A stretch of DNA of 35,609 nt from Acidobacteria bacterium UBA7540 (GTDB lineage: Bacteria > Acidobacteriota > Terriglobia > UBA7540): positions 1 to 35,609 of the forward strand of contig DLMI01000185.1 in assembly GCA_002478145.1 (NCBI GenBank). The letters are read 5' to 3'. The notes beneath the pieces were generated by a model that saw nothing but the letters and a program-made list of their open reading frames with translations, ran no database searches and was not told the DNA's origin. Every line of letters starts with the position of its first letter. Within the stretch, counting starts at the first letter, position 1. Made by a program: the position numbers and the translations under genes. Below are positions 19,291 to 28,221 of this stretch, piece by piece.

Positions 19291-19644
19291 ATGACGGTTC
19301 CCGGACATCGGGCAGCGCGATTGGCAGACCGGATTCGCGCTGAAGTGGCGGAAATGATCTCGACAGAGTTGAAAGATCCGCGCATCGGGTTCACGACGGT
19401 TACGGGGGTGGACATGAGCGGAGATCTCCACCACGCGCGCGTGTCCGTCTCGGTGCTTGGGAGCGCCGACGCCCAGGAGAAATCGCTGGAAGGACTGACT
19501 TCCGCCGCAGGCTATATACGCCACGAGCTCGGCCACCGGCTCAGATTGCGGCGGACCCCCGAGTTGACCTTTGTGCTCGACCATGCCGGAGAGGAAAACG
19601 AAAGGCTTGAGATGCTGCTCCAGAAATTGAAGAACGAGCCGTAG
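19291..19644 (+). CDS. rbfA: Ribosome-binding factor A
   Basis: KH-fold protein that binds the 30S subunit and aids 16S rRNA 5' end maturation. The 117-residue product is of normal length. Seen are an N-terminal RAARLADRIRAEVAEMIS helix, DPRIGFTTVTGVDMSGDLHHARVSVSV and the C-terminal LRLRRTPELTFVLDHAGEENERLEMLLQKL. The upstream in-frame extension from 19225 falls in intergenic DNA and does not match the family. ATG at 19291 has AAAAGG upstream. It sits between the DUF503 gene and truB as in many bacteria. Confidence 0.95.
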   Translation: MTVPGHRAARLADRIRAEVAEMISTELKDPRIGFTTVTGVDMSGDLHHARVSVSVLGSADAQEKSLEGLTSAAGYIRHELGHRLRLRRTPELTFVLDHAGEENERLEMLLQKLKNEP

Positions 19645-19650
19645 CCGAAA

Positions 19651-19740
19651 ATTGTCTGTTGTCCGTGGTCCGTCGTCCGTTGTGAGCGAATCCATGGCTC
19701 CCGCACCAAGCAACTGACTACTGACCCACTGACATCCAGT
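19651..19740. repeat. Word-repeat patch between rbfA and truB
   Basis: TGTCTGTTGTCCGTGGTCC, CGTCGTCCGTTG and ACTGACTACTGACCCACTG are short-word repeats. They fill the gap between two operon genes. Confidence 0.5.
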
Positions 19741-19755
19741 GCCCGAAACTAACTT

Positions 19756-20688
19756 ATGATTGATGCTAATGCTGGAATTTCCGGGGTCCTCATCATTGAC
19801 AAGCCCGCAGGGCTCACATCGCACGATGTCGTAGCGCGGGTGCGCCGGATTCTGGACATTCGCCAAGTTGGACACTTCGGCACGCTGGACCCCTTCGCCA
19901 CGGGCGTGCTTCCAGTTTCGGTGGGAAAGGCGACGCGCTTTGCACAATTCTACTTGAAGTCGCGGAAGGCCTACGAAGGGACCATCCGGTTCGGGTTTTC
20001 AACCGATACCTACGACTCCACGGGTCAGCCGACCTCGGAAAGCTCGCCCGTGGTGCTTGATCGGGACGTTCTGGAAAAAATCTTTCGGGAATTCACCGGT
20101 CGTCTGATGCAGACGCCGCCGCCTTTTTCCGCTAAACACGTGGGAGGCGTGCGCGCTTATGAACTGGCCCGCCAGCAGAAGCCCGTTTCGCTGGCGCCGG
20201 TGGAAGTGGAAATTTACGCGCTCGAGCTGCTGGGAATTGAGAGGCAGGATGTCCAGTTCGCAGTGGAGTGTTCCGGCGGAACGTACGTCCGGTCATTGGC
20301 CCACGATTTGGGCCAGAAGGTTCGCTGTGGAGCGTACCTGGCAGGTTTGCGGCGTACGGGCGTGGCGGAGTTCAAGGAAAGCCAAGCCGTTACGCTCGAC
20401 CGGCTCGCCGCAGCGGTCGAGGAAAAGAGGATAGAAAACTGCCTTGTGCCCCTCGAAGCTCTCCTGCCGGAATTTCCGGAACTTGTGGTTCGCGGACGCC
20501 AAGAGGTAGGCGTGCGGCACGGACACGCCTTCGAATTGGCGCAATCCGCGCGCGCCAGCCGAGGCGCCAATGCCGGCTGTTCACCAGTTGCTGCTTTGCT
20601 GAAAATCCTGAATGGCGAGCGGCGTCTCATCGCTATCGCCCGCCACGTGGACGGTAGCGTTTACCATCCTGACCTTGTTTTGGTTTAA
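19756..20688 (+). CDS. truB: tRNA pseudouridine(55) synthase TruB
   Basis: Makes pseudouridine at position 55 in the T-loop of tRNAs. It has 310 residues, the expected length. The catalytic Asp45 is in GHFGTLDPFATGVLPV, where Phe41 replaces the usual Thr of GHTGTLD. Other family blocks are GVLIIDKPAGLTSHDVV at the start, RKAYEGTIRFGFSTDTYDSTG and the ECSGGTYVRSLAHDLG block. The C-terminal region is a short PUA-like domain (VRHGHAFELAQ, RLIAIARHVDG). No clear Shine-Dalgarno is present before ATG 19756. The next gene starts 19 bases after its stop. Confidence 0.95.
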   Translation: MIDANAGISGVLIIDKPAGLTSHDVVARVRRILDIRQVGHFGTLDPFATGVLPVSVGKATRFAQFYLKSRKAYEGTIRFGFSTDTYDSTGQPTSESSPVVLDRDVLEKIFREFTGRLMQTPPPFSAKHVGGVRAYELARQQKPVSLAPVEVEIYALELLGIERQDVQFAVECSGGTYVRSLAHDLGQKVRCGAYLAGLRRTGVAEFKESQAVTLDRLAAAVEEKRIENCLVPLEALLPEFPELVVRGRQEVGVRHGHAFELAQSARASRGANAGCSPVAALLKILNGERRLIAIARHVDGSVYHPDLVLV

Positions 20689-20690
20689 CA

Positions 20691-20715
20691 GCAGGAGGCA
20701 GTGGGCAATGGGCGG
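20691..20715 (+). repeat. Word repeat that supplies a ribosome site
   Basis: GCAGGAGGCAGTGGGCAATG is a run of the GGCAG/GGCAA words. Its AGGAGG at 20693-20698 lies 9 bases before the ATG of the deacetylase gene and appears to serve as its Shine-Dalgarno. Confidence 0.5.
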
Positions 20716-21433
20716 TATTTGGATAATTTTAATCTGCGTAATATGCCTCGCCAGCCTGTTTGGCCTGTATGTCTACGCCTGGAGTATTCCCACCCTCCAG
20801 CTTTTCGGGCCTGCTCTTTTGCGTGGCCCTGCGGCTGGAAATCGAATCGCCCTTACCTTCGACGACGGCCCCTGCTCGAGCTATACGGGACAGATTCTCG
20901 ACATTCTGCGCTGCCATGATGTGAAAGCCACATTCTTCGTCTGCGGGCAGAACGTAGAGCGCTGTCCGGAGATTCTGCGGCGCGTTCAGGCAGAGGGCCA
21001 CACCATCGGGAACCACAGCTATTCCCACCCGTTTCCTTTCTTCCGGAGCCGCGCGTTCTTCGCGCACCAGATTGACCTCACGCAGGAGGCAATTGAAAAG
21101 GTAACGGGCGAACGCCCAAAGTTTTTTCGACCGCCCTTCGGTGCGCGTTGGCTGGGGCTTCATCCCGTGTTGAAGCAGCGGGGCCTACGGTTGGTGAACT
21201 GGTCAGACACCGGGTATGACTGGAAGCTCGAGGCGGAACGAATGGTGCGCGAAACACTCAAGACTTTGGGCCCGGGATCCATCATCCTGCTCCATGACGG
21301 CCGCAGAGCCTATCCCCCAGAAAGAGTGGACCGGTCCGCAACCGTGAAGGCGCTGCCCGCCATCCTGGACGGCGCCGTGAAAGCCGGCTTCACTTTTGTC
21401 AGCTTGGAAGAGTTGCTGGCGACGGAGAATTAA
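20708..21433 (+). CDS. Polysaccharide deacetylase (NodB domain), membrane-anchored
   Basis: Carbohydrate esterase family 4 enzyme, probably removing N-acetyl groups from peptidoglycan or another surface polysaccharide outside the membrane. The 241-residue product has one N-terminal hydrophobic segment (about 4-24). The NodB motifs follow: TFDDGP at 50-55 (Asp52 and Asp53), GNHSYSH with His103 and His107, RPPFG at 141-145 and ILLHDG near residue 195. ATG at 20708 is chosen for its AGGAGG 9 bases upstream; the frame is open into truB, but that part is a shadow. It is the last gene of the operon. Confidence 0.88.
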   Translation: MGGIWIILICVICLASLFGLYVYAWSIPTLQLFGPALLRGPAAGNRIALTFDDGPCSSYTGQILDILRCHDVKATFFVCGQNVERCPEILRRVQAEGHTIGNHSYSHPFPFFRSRAFFAHQIDLTQEAIEKVTGERPKFFRPPFGARWLGLHPVLKQRGLRLVNWSDTGYDWKLEAERMVRETLKTLGPGSIILLHDGRRAYPPERVDRSATVKALPAILDGAVKAGFTFVSLEELLATEN

Positions 21434-21497
21434 CTTGAGGGCGAGAGGCGCCTCTCCGTAGCACTAGTCTTCAACTTCTTCGCGTGCCGGGAAGAGA

Positions 21498-21583
21498 AGC
21501 AGATCCTTCGTCCGCCGCGGCGGACTCAGGATGACATGTCCCGCCGCGGCGGGAGCGGGGCGCAGCGTAGCGAAGAATCTGCT
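21498..21583. repeat. Palindromic element of the TCATCCTGAGC type
   Basis: Outer arms AGCAGATCCTTCG (21498-21510) and CGAAGAATCTGCT (21571-21583) pair at 12 of 13 positions. Inside are two small palindromes, CCGCCGCGGCGG twice, and CTCAGGATGACAT. It is a short MITE- or REP-like element after the deacetylase gene, with no coding capacity. Confidence 0.7.
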
Positions 21584-21640
21584 TTTGGTTGCGGCTGTGC
21601 CGCGCTGTGATGCTGACGTATCAGAAGTCAGCTTGGAGAC

Positions 21641-22177
21641 TCACTTACGCTTTGCCTTAGCTTCAATATAAGTGGAAAAGGAATCGGGTTTGCCTGGAGG
21701 CGCAATCTCGAATCTGAGGGTCAGGGTATCGCTGCCGGTTTTAACGTAGGTTAAGCGGAATCTGGGGTTGGAAGGCAACACATCGCTGACAAACTCGATC
21801 GTCTTCCGGTCCGGGGAGATCGTAATCGAGTAGTTTATTACGTGCCCTTCATTATCAAAGTAGATGGCCCGCAGCGGCGCGCTGTCAGAGTCTTTATATA
21901 CCACCGTCAGATCTTCATGCCGAGATGCAGGACGGTCTTTGGTGGGCGGATAAGCAGCATAACTCTTTCGTACCAAAATGCGGTTCTGCAAACCAGGATG
22001 AAATGAGAATTCGCCTATTCCTTGGCCGGGTTGCCCTCCGCCTTCGCCAACCCAGTCGCCGAAGAGGAACTCGAAGCGGGCCCACCCGCTTGTCGTTTCT
22101 TGGGCGCTGCTCGCGATGGTTCGAGGCAAAAGTCCGGCTACTGTAATAAGAAGTAATACGCGCACCGTGCGATTCAT
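21641..22177 (-). CDS. Secreted lipocalin/DUF1579-like hypothetical protein
   Basis: A 178-residue protein with an N-terminal signal peptide (MNRTVRVLLLITVAGLLPRTIASSAQE), so it is exported. The mature part is a beta-barrel-like domain: FLFGDWVGEGGGQPGQGIGEFSF and VVYKDSDSAPLRAIYFDNEGHVINYSI are the recognisable segments, as in acidobacterial proteins related to DUF1579 or fatty-acid-binding-like folds (recall only). It is divergent from the ROK kinase gene with an 81-base gap, so the two may share a control region. The ligand is unknown. Confidence 0.7.
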   Translation of the reverse strand: MNRTVRVLLLITVAGLLPRTIASSAQETTSGWARFEFLFGDWVGEGGGQPGQGIGEFSFHPGLQNRILVRKSYAAYPPTKDRPASRHEDLTVVYKDSDSAPLRAIYFDNEGHVINYSITISPDRKTIEFVSDVLPSNPRFRLTYVKTGSDTLTLRFEIAPPGKPDSFSTYIEAKAKRK

Positions 22178-22258
22178 TATTGCGGCTCCTGATATCGAAA
22201 GCTTATCACAATTCGAGTCGGCAAGAGGAGTTCAAGCGGCCTGCCTCCCGAGGGCATC

Positions 22259-23227
22259 ATGAATGAAATTGTTTGGATAGGAATAGATGTGGGCGGAACT
22301 AAGACAGCAATCGTTACTTCTGCAAACCCGCCGGCTGTCTTGGGCCGAACGGAGTTTACCACCCTTCCGGCGAAAGGCGCGGATCGAGCTCTTAAGCTGG
22401 CCAAGGGAGGGATTCGCGTCCTGCTTGCTCAGCAAGGGCTCGAGATATCAGCCATCAAGCGGATTGGCGTGAGTTGCGGCGGCCCGCTGGACCGAATCCA
22501 AGGCGTTATCCAATCGCCCCCCAATCTTCCCACCTGGGATAACGTCCCAATCAAGGCAATTATGGAGGAAGAATTTGGGGCTGAGTGCCAGGTGGAGAAT
22601 GACGCCAACGCAGGCGCCGTGGCGGAGCATCGCTTTGGCGCTGGCCAGGGAACACAGAATATGGTCTTCCTAACCATGGGAACGGGCCTCGGTGCGGGGA
22701 TCATCACGGATGGCCATCTCTATCACGGCACTAACGACTTGGCGGGGGAAGTCGGCCACATCCGCCTGACGCGGACTGGACCGGTCGGACATAACAAAGC
22801 GGGCTCCGCCGAAGGGTGGGCGAGTGGTGGAGGCATAGCCCATTGGGCGGCCCAGGCGGTTGCCAGAGCCGCAAAGAACAAGCAAAGAACCACGCTCACC
22901 AAACTTCTTCAGTCCGGTAAGGCGGTGACGGCGCGGGATGTGGGTTTAGCCGCACAGAGGGGAGACCGCATTGCCGTTGAAATCATCCAATCAACAGGCC
23001 GGCGGCTGGGTGCGGTGCTTGCCATTCTGGTTGACTTGCTGAACCCGGAACGAATCGTGATCGGAGGCCTCGCCATGCGGCTGGGCGACTTGCTGCTCGA
23101 ACCGGCTCGTTCAGTCATGCGACGAGAAGCGCTAGCCCCTGCGGTGGCAAGCTGCGAAATCGTCCCAGCGGCGCTCGACGAACGCATTGGTGACGTGGCG
23201 GCCCTTTGTGTTGCCCTGGGCTTCTAG
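22259..23227 (+). CDS. ROK family sugar kinase, zinc motif missing
   Basis: A 322-residue ROK protein, likely a glucokinase or other sugar kinase acting in the cytoplasm. Seen are the phosphate loop DVGGTKTA at 10-17, the ENDANAG block with Asp115 as likely catalytic base, GTGLGAGII (140-149) and EVGHI (164-168). The CxCGxxGCxE zinc-binding signature that normally follows EVGHI is replaced by GPVGHNKAGSAEGWASG, with no cysteine. No helix-turn-helix domain precedes it, so it is an enzyme, not a repressor. ATG at 22259 is close to the divergent secreted protein gene. Confidence 0.85.
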   Translation: MNEIVWIGIDVGGTKTAIVTSANPPAVLGRTEFTTLPAKGADRALKLAKGGIRVLLAQQGLEISAIKRIGVSCGGPLDRIQGVIQSPPNLPTWDNVPIKAIMEEEFGAECQVENDANAGAVAEHRFGAGQGTQNMVFLTMGTGLGAGIITDGHLYHGTNDLAGEVGHIRLTRTGPVGHNKAGSAEGWASGGGIAHWAAQAVARAAKNKQRTTLTKLLQSGKAVTARDVGLAAQRGDRIAVEIIQSTGRRLGAVLAILVDLLNPERIVIGGLAMRLGDLLLEPARSVMRREALAPAVASCEIVPAALDERIGDVAALCVALGF

Positions 23228-23230
23228 ACG

Positions 23231-23364
23231 GGCAGGTGTCAGGTTTCAGGGGCCAGGTGTCAGGGGAATTGTGAATTATGAATTGGGCAGTGCTTGGTGT
23301 TTACTGCTTACTGCCTACTGCTCTTCCCTAGCCCCTTTTTCGACGGACTACGGACTACTGACTT
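23231..23364. repeat. Word-repeat patch before gmhA
   Basis: GGCAGGTGTCAGGTTTCAGG, the exact inverse of 1162-1181, is followed by GCCAGGTGTCAGGGG, TGTGAATTATGAATTGGG, TTACTGCTTACTGCCTACTG, CTTCCCTAGCCCC and GACGGACTACGGACTACTGA. It is intergenic. Confidence 0.6.
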
Positions 23365-23383
23365 CTTTGCAGAGGGAATACAT

Positions 23384-23974
23384 ATGCGCCACGACATCGC
23401 TCTCCTGATTGCTACTTCGATCCAGGAAAGTCTGAAAGTGAAACAAGCCCTGCTCGACGACAAAGACATCCTGAGCCTTATAGCCACTGTATCAAAGCAA
23501 TTCGTGTCGGCCTTGAGCCGGGGGCACAAAATCCTGCTCTTCGGTAACGGCGGCAGCGCGGCCGACGCTCAACACATTGCCGCGGAATTTGTGGGCAGAT
23601 TCCAGATGGAGCGAACCCCTCTCCCCGCTCTCGCGCTGACGGTTAACACCTCTGCACTCACCGGAATCGGCAACGATTACGGCTATGAGAATGTATTTGC
23701 CCGGCAGGTGGAAGCCCTGGGAGGAGAAGGAGACATTGCGGTCGGCATTTCAACCAGCGGAAAGTCTCCCAACGTGTTGAAGGCGCTGGCGACGGCGAAA
23801 GCCAAGGGCTTGGTCACCATTGCCCTTACGGGAAGAGACGGAAGCATGCTGAAGGACGTGGCACGCTACTGCATTTGCGTCCCGGCAGATTCAACTCCTC
23901 GCGTCCAGGAAGCACACGTCCTTATTGGGCACATTCTTTCCCAGATCACCGAGTTGGAGCTATTCGATAAGTGA
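23384..23974 (+). CDS. gmhA: Phosphoheptose isomerase (sedoheptulose-7-phosphate isomerase)
   Basis: First step of ADP-heptose synthesis for LPS: converts sedoheptulose-7-phosphate to D-glycero-D-manno-heptose-7-phosphate. The 196-residue SIS-domain protein has GNGGSAADA at 54-62. The zinc ligands His64, Glu68, Gln175 and His183 match the E. coli positions 61, 65, 172 and 180 shifted by three. ATG at 23384 follows AGAGGGA and is preferred over the in-frame start at 23294, whose extra 30 residues come from the word repeat. It converges on the minus-strand heptose genes. Confidence 0.93.
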   Translation: MRHDIALLIATSIQESLKVKQALLDDKDILSLIATVSKQFVSALSRGHKILLFGNGGSAADAQHIAAEFVGRFQMERTPLPALALTVNTSALTGIGNDYGYENVFARQVEALGGEGDIAVGISTSGKSPNVLKALATAKAKGLVTIALTGRDGSMLKDVARYCICVPADSTPRVQEAHVLIGHILSQITELELFDK

Positions 23975-24089
23975 GGGTTTGCGCTTCTTGGAGGGTTTCG
24001 CTCAAAGATAAAGTAGTAAAGCACCGCCGAAGTCTCGCCATGCGGGGGGGGCGCAGTCGAATCCATTGCCATGTTATTCAGAAATCGCA

Positions 24090-25076
24090 TTACTGGCTGC
24101 GCGTCGCAGCCTCTATGACCTCCTCCGGCGAAGCCGTGCCCGTACCTTTCTTCATGACGGTAATCGATGCCACAAGATTGCCGAAGCACGCCGCGGCGAC
24201 GGGGTCACCTGTCACCGCCATGGTTAGCGCCGTCCCGGCAGCAAAGCTATCCCCGGCGCCACAGATGTCCACCGGGTTCTCAACCGCGCGGGCTTTGGCC
24301 CACGTTTCTTTGCCTTCTTCCACCACCAGGGCGCCCCGGGGCCCGTGCGTCACCATCACCGCCCCTGCTCCCAGGTGTTCGCGCAGCCGCCTGAAATCGA
24401 CATTCCCAAAAAGTTGCTCACAGGCCGCTTCGGCCTCCGCGCGATTAGGCTTGAGCATCACTTTCCGGAACAGGTGCAGTCGTTTTCGAGAGTCCACTAG
24501 AAACACCTTGCTGGTATACCTTCCCGCAAGCTCGATAATTGAGTCACGGAGCGCAGGGGTAACCACGCCGCCGGCAGCCGTCTCTGCCTGGTCGGCGACA
24601 AGAACAAGGTCAAAACCCTCGATCGCGGAAACAAGGTTATCAATGACTCTCTTTTCCGCCTCCAGGGGAAGCGGCTTCGTGGAGATGAAGTCCACTCTTG
24701 GTTGGTCTTCAATGCCGGTTTGACTGTTCAAGAGCTTGGTGTAGGTGAATGTCTGCCAGCGGCGGATTTCCACCATCAGGCTGGCGGAGATTCCCCGCTC
24801 GTTCAAAGCCCGGACCAACTCAAATCCAAAACCATCGTCGCCGCGGATTCCCAGGACGGCTACTTGCCCAGTTCCCAAGGCGGCCAGGTTATTGGCCACC
24901 GTCCCGCCCCCGCCCGGAGTGACCTCTGTGGAGACGATGCCGAGCCGAGGGATCCCCGTTTCACGGGATGGTTCCGAGGCGGCGGGATCGTAAGTGCACC
25001 AGCGATCCAGGCAGATGTCTCCCACCACCAGTGCCTTGAGTTTCTTAAAGCCGTCCAGAATCTCCGCTGTCGTCAT
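24090..25076 (-). CDS. PfkB family heptose kinase (HldE N-terminal domain type)
   Basis: Likely D-glycero-beta-D-manno-heptose-7-phosphate kinase, adding phosphate at position 1. The 328-residue product covers only the kinase half of HldE; the usual C-terminal nucleotidyltransferase half is absent, so an HldC-type enzyme must be elsewhere. Seen are ALVVGDICLDRW, the GGGGTVANNLAALG loop and DICGAGDSFAAGTAL with the catalytic base Asp276. Its ATG overlaps the stop of the upstream gene (ATGA), so translation is probably coupled. RfaE1-like is the best match; another PfkB sugar kinase is possible. Confidence 0.85.
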   Translation of the reverse strand: MTTAEILDGFKKLKALVVGDICLDRWCTYDPAASEPSRETGIPRLGIVSTEVTPGGGGTVANNLAALGTGQVAVLGIRGDDGFGFELVRALNERGISASLMVEIRRWQTFTYTKLLNSQTGIEDQPRVDFISTKPLPLEAEKRVIDNLVSAIEGFDLVLVADQAETAAGGVVTPALRDSIIELAGRYTSKVFLVDSRKRLHLFRKVMLKPNRAEAEAACEQLFGNVDFRRLREHLGAGAVMVTHGPRGALVVEEGKETWAKARAVENPVDICGAGDSFAAGTALTMAVTGDPVAAACFGNLVASITVMKKGTGTASPEEVIEAATRSQ

Positions 25077-26041
25077 GTGAGCTCCAGTAAGGTGCGTCGC
25101 AGGGCAGGCACGGTCGCCCGATGGTCACCGCAGAAGTAAAAGCTTTCTCCCCCATCCGCCACCGTCCTGACCAGGATCGTCTTGTAGGGTCGGAAATAGT
25201 ATCCGGGGTCACTCTTCGGCAATTCATGGTGGATGTCACCCTGAATTGGGACAAGGTCAAAGACCGCCGTCGTAAAGTGCGTGATCGCGCGCCCTCGCTG
25301 ATGAGCCACGTTGCGAGCCATGGCCAGGGCCTTCAAATAGACCTCCGGGCTCATGATGGCGGAACCAAAATCGAGCATGATTCCCCCCTCGAGGTCTTCA
25401 ACCGACTTCGCGAAGATCAGGAAGTCACGGTAGCTGGCTGCGCCGAGGGCTGCCCCATCACAGTTCGGGTGCTCATGGGTGATGTCATATCCGATGCCCA
25501 CATGCACCGTAGCGGGAATAGAAAGTCGGTAAGCCGTGGCAAAGATGCTCACGCTCTTGTGCGGGAAGGCGCTGGTTTCGATCCGCCGCCCAACGTTTTC
25601 ACCCAACCCCAGGGAGAGGTCCGCGGCTTCGCGAATCACCTCGTTCAACTCCCCTGTCTCCCGCCACAGGCCAAACTCGCCGCTTCGAATATAACGGGCC
25701 ACGCTCTCGGTGGTCGCGCCGACTCGGGCCAGCTCATAATCATGAATCGCGCCCGCCCCATTCATCGCGATATGTGTCAAATAGCCACGTTCCAGCAGGT
25801 CGATAATGTAACGGCTCACACCCGCTTTAATGACATGCGCTCCCATCATCAGGATGCGGGCTGCCCCCTTCTCCTTGGTAGCGGCGATCCTCCGGGCTAC
25901 CTCCCTTAGTTGGGGATGCGCGAAGTCCGGTGCCGGGCCCTCGAGCGGCAGAAGATAGTCAAGCTTCATGTCGTGGACGCGGTCGCTCAGAGGCTTGATC
26001 AAAAGGCGTGAACGGTCGAATGTTTCATACTTGGATTTCAT
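25073..26041 (-). CDS. Conserved unknown, possibly deoxyhypusine-synthase-like
   Basis: A 322-residue cytoplasmic protein conserved in several phyla next to heptose genes (recall). Seen are MMGAHVIKAGVSRYIIDLLERGYLTHIAMNGAGAIHD in segments, GLWRETGE, VHVGIGYDITHEHPNCDGAALG and MLDFGSAIMSPEVYLKALAMARN. The Gly/His-rich segments and the general order resemble the Rossmann-like NAD-binding fold of deoxyhypusine synthase (COG1899), but the catalytic lysine cannot be placed with certainty. ATG at 26041 lies 9 bases after the HAD gene stop, and the 3' end overlaps the kinase gene by 4 bases, so the three form one operon. A role in heptose or sugar-nucleotide supply is inferred only from context. 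Confidence 0.65.
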   Translation of the reverse strand: MKSKYETFDRSRLLIKPLSDRVHDMKLDYLLPLEGPAPDFAHPQLREVARRIAATKEKGAARILMMGAHVIKAGVSRYIIDLLERGYLTHIAMNGAGAIHDYELARVGATTESVARYIRSGEFGLWRETGELNEVIREAADLSLGLGENVGRRIETSAFPHKSVSIFATAYRLSIPATVHVGIGYDITHEHPNCDGAALGAASYRDFLIFAKSVEDLEGGIMLDFGSAIMSPEVYLKALAMARNVAHQRGRAITHFTTAVFDLVPIQGDIHHELPKSDPGYYFRPYKTILVRTVADGGESFYFCGDHRATVPALRRTLLELT

Positions 26042-26050
26042 GTCTTACCA

Positions 26051-26923
26051 TCACCTCGGAAATAAAGCGCTGAAGAGCTGTTCGCGGCAAAGGAAATTCG
26101 GAACGATGAAATCTGCACCCGCTTTGACCAGCCGCTCCCGCTTCCACGGGTTTACGACCCCGCATTGGGGTTCATCCGTCGCCACACCCACTGCGACACC
26201 ACCGGCATCTTTGACGTTCTTGATTTCAACGTATCCGTCGCCGAATCCAACCAAGTTTTCCCCACGGCACTCCATGGAAGAAAGCATCTTGCGGATGAGA
26301 ATTTCCTTGGAAAAGCTCTTGTAATCGTCCAGGGCGCCGTAAATGCGGCCGTCAAAATATTGCTCGATTTCCAGTAAGCGGGCTTCTTCAAGCGTGTAAA
26401 CCTGGTCCGTCCCACTCGCGCAATAGAGTTTTAGACCCCGCTCTCTCATGCTCTCGAGGAAGGCGCGAGCGCCGGGGACGAGGTATTGTTCGGAAGAGAC
26501 TTTTCCCTGGCGTAGGTCTTCTCTGCGATGCTGAATCTTCTGCATCAGGCGATCGTGATACATGCGCTTGTATTGGAGAGGCGCCAGCGGCTTGCCACCC
26601 CTTTGTTTCACCTGCTGGGTCAATTCGATCATCTGGTAGATGGTCTGCTCGCCCGTGAGACGTGCCACGAAATCGACCACGAGTGCCCGCAAATCCTCTT
26701 CGCTCTCCCCGGTCTTCAGTTCCGCCATGATTTCGACCATCATGGGGACCATGACGTCCACCCAGCCCGTGCGAATCAGGGACAGTGTTCCATCAAAATC
26801 AAACAGCGCTACCTTGGCAGGGCCGGCCGAAACACTCTGACGGAGGATTTCAAGCGTGTCGATCCGGACGGTATTTCCCTCCTGATTATCAGTAGGACTC
26901 TCACTTTTCAATGTGCTGACCAA
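26051..26923 (-). CDS. HAD hydrolase, candidate heptose-bisphosphate phosphatase
   Basis: A 290-residue HAD-fold phosphatase. Motif I is FDFDGTLSLI with Asp42 and Asp44, motif II CASGT, motif III SKEILIRK and motif IV GFGDGYVEIK. A helical cap lies between motifs I and II. It opens a three-gene operon with a DHS-like gene and the HldE-type kinase. No gmhB is visible, so this protein may supply the D-glycero-D-manno-heptose-1,7-bisphosphate phosphatase step; this is inference. The start is uncertain: the TTG at 26923 has a weak GGGAG just before it, and a strong CAGGAGG lies further inside the frame without a good start codon after it. Confidence 0.75.
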   Translation of the reverse strand: MVSTLKSESPTDNQEGNTVRIDTLEILRQSVSAGPAKVALFDFDGTLSLIRTGWVDVMVPMMVEIMAELKTGESEEDLRALVVDFVARLTGEQTIYQMIELTQQVKQRGGKPLAPLQYKRMYHDRLMQKIQHRREDLRQGKVSSEQYLVPGARAFLESMRERGLKLYCASGTDQVYTLEEARLLEIEQYFDGRIYGALDDYKSFSKEILIRKMLSSMECRGENLVGFGDGYVEIKNVKDAGGVAVGVATDEPQCGVVNPWKRERLVKAGADFIVPNFLCREQLFSALFPR

Positions 26924-27465
26924 CTCCCGTCCCTTTCCAGCCCAATACCGACGGGCATAAACTGTGAAGACAAAGGCGCCTGCTGCAAAGAGTCACGGTT
27001 GGGAAAAAGTAACAAGGCCGATTTGACCGGAGGTGGTTCCGAGCCACGATACCCACTCGAAACCCAGCCTGAAGCTGAACTTGCGTCATGACGTACGCGA
27101 GGGTCTTGAAATCTTTTTCGTATCTTCGGCTGGCATGGACCCTTGCTCGCAGCAGGCGGCGGGCGAACCCACGATGCCTCCGCCTCAAAATCAGGGGTGA
27201 TGATACACCAACTGAAAACCGCATGTCGATACCACGTATCGCGCAAGCCAAAATGTGACGGCTGGAGGCTAGGGACTGGGGGCTGGGGACTAGGGAAAGG
27301 CAGACCACCAACATGCAGCCCTGGTTATGGTGGCCTTCTGCTCACCGCCTACTGCTTACTGCCTTCCGTTCTTCCCTAGCCCCAATCGGAAAGGCGTGCA
27401 AAAGACGCTGAGTTGCGGTAGCATCTGGACGATATCTCACAAATTGAAAGCAAAAGGAGGTTCTT
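26924..27465. other. 542-bp gap with word repeats
   Basis: Lies between the heptose operon and the membrane protein gene. Apart from the word-repeat patch at 27261-27383 I see no gene; open frames here are short and unlike any family I know. Confidence 0.4.
27261..27383. repeat. Word-repeat patch (GGCTAGGGACTGGGGGCTGG type)
   Basis: GGAGGCTAGGGACTGGGGGC and GGGGACTAGGGAAAGGC are followed by CCTACTGCTTACTGCC and CTTCCCTAGCCCC. The last word also occurs at 23231-23364. The opposite orientations of the first and last parts make a loose inverted pair. Confidence 0.55.
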
Positions 27466-28140
27466 ATGGAAGAGAGAAAGTCAATTTCCATCACGAGTCT
27501 AATCACGATTCCAGCTTTGATTACCCTAGGCGTTACCATCCTGCGCTTGGTGGGTGAGCTTGAACGCTGGCCGAAACCGTGGTTCAGCGCGGCGGCAGGT
27601 GGGGGAGGTGCCATCATTGGCATCTCCTGGCTGCCGATCATCTTTGGTCCCTATTTCGCCTTGAAGTTGGCCGGGGTCGGCGACCGGCCCTCGAGCGTGG
27701 GTAAGGCCGTGGGATTCGCGGTCTTGGGATTGGTGGTCTTTGTTCTAGGCGGCTTGTTGATTGGGGCAACGTTCTCGCACCCCTCGATTCTGACCCTGGT
27801 AGCGTTCCTGGTAACGTTGGCTGCAGCGTTCATTCCCGGTATCGGTTGGCGTTCATTGGGGAACACTTTGCTCGCTTACGCCTTTGCTGCCCGCATCCCG
27901 GTCCTGATCGTGATGTTCTTCGCTATGCGCGGGAATGGCGGCCAGGGCTGGGGAACGCACTACGACGTCGCAGCGCCCATGTTCGCCCAAGCCTCTTTTG
28001 CCAGGAAGTTCCTTTACGAGGCTATCCTGCCTCAGATGACCTTGTGGATTGGTTGGACGGTTGCGGTGGGCGCCGTCATCGGTGTCCTCGTTGTTGCCGT
28101 CGTGCGCCGGGGAAAACAAGCGGCGCCGGCTGCGGTGTAA
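27466..28140 (+). CDS. Six-helix integral membrane protein, unknown function
   Basis: A 224-residue membrane protein. Hydrophobic segments lie near residues 10-30, 45-68, 78-102, 104-123, 130-153 and 187-212. Short, polar, Gly-rich loops separate them, one of them reading NGGQGWGTHYDVAAP. The C-terminal tail is basic (RRGKQAAPAAV) and probably cytoplasmic. AAAGGAGG before the ATG at 27466 is a strong ribosome site. I do not recognise a family. It stands alone between repeat-filled gaps. Confidence 0.75.
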   Translation: MEERKSISITSLITIPALITLGVTILRLVGELERWPKPWFSAAAGGGGAIIGISWLPIIFGPYFALKLAGVGDRPSSVGKAVGFAVLGLVVFVLGGLLIGATFSHPSILTLVAFLVTLAAAFIPGIGWRSLGNTLLAYAFAARIPVLIVMFFAMRGNGGQGWGTHYDVAAPMFAQASFARKFLYEAILPQMTLWIGWTVAVGAVIGVLVVAVVRRGKQAAPAAV

Positions 28141-28221
28141 GCGCCGAGCATCCCGGACGCTTTATTTGCGGACAACGTAGAGACTGTCTCCGATTAACCT
28201 GAATTCCCAAGCTGGAGCCGT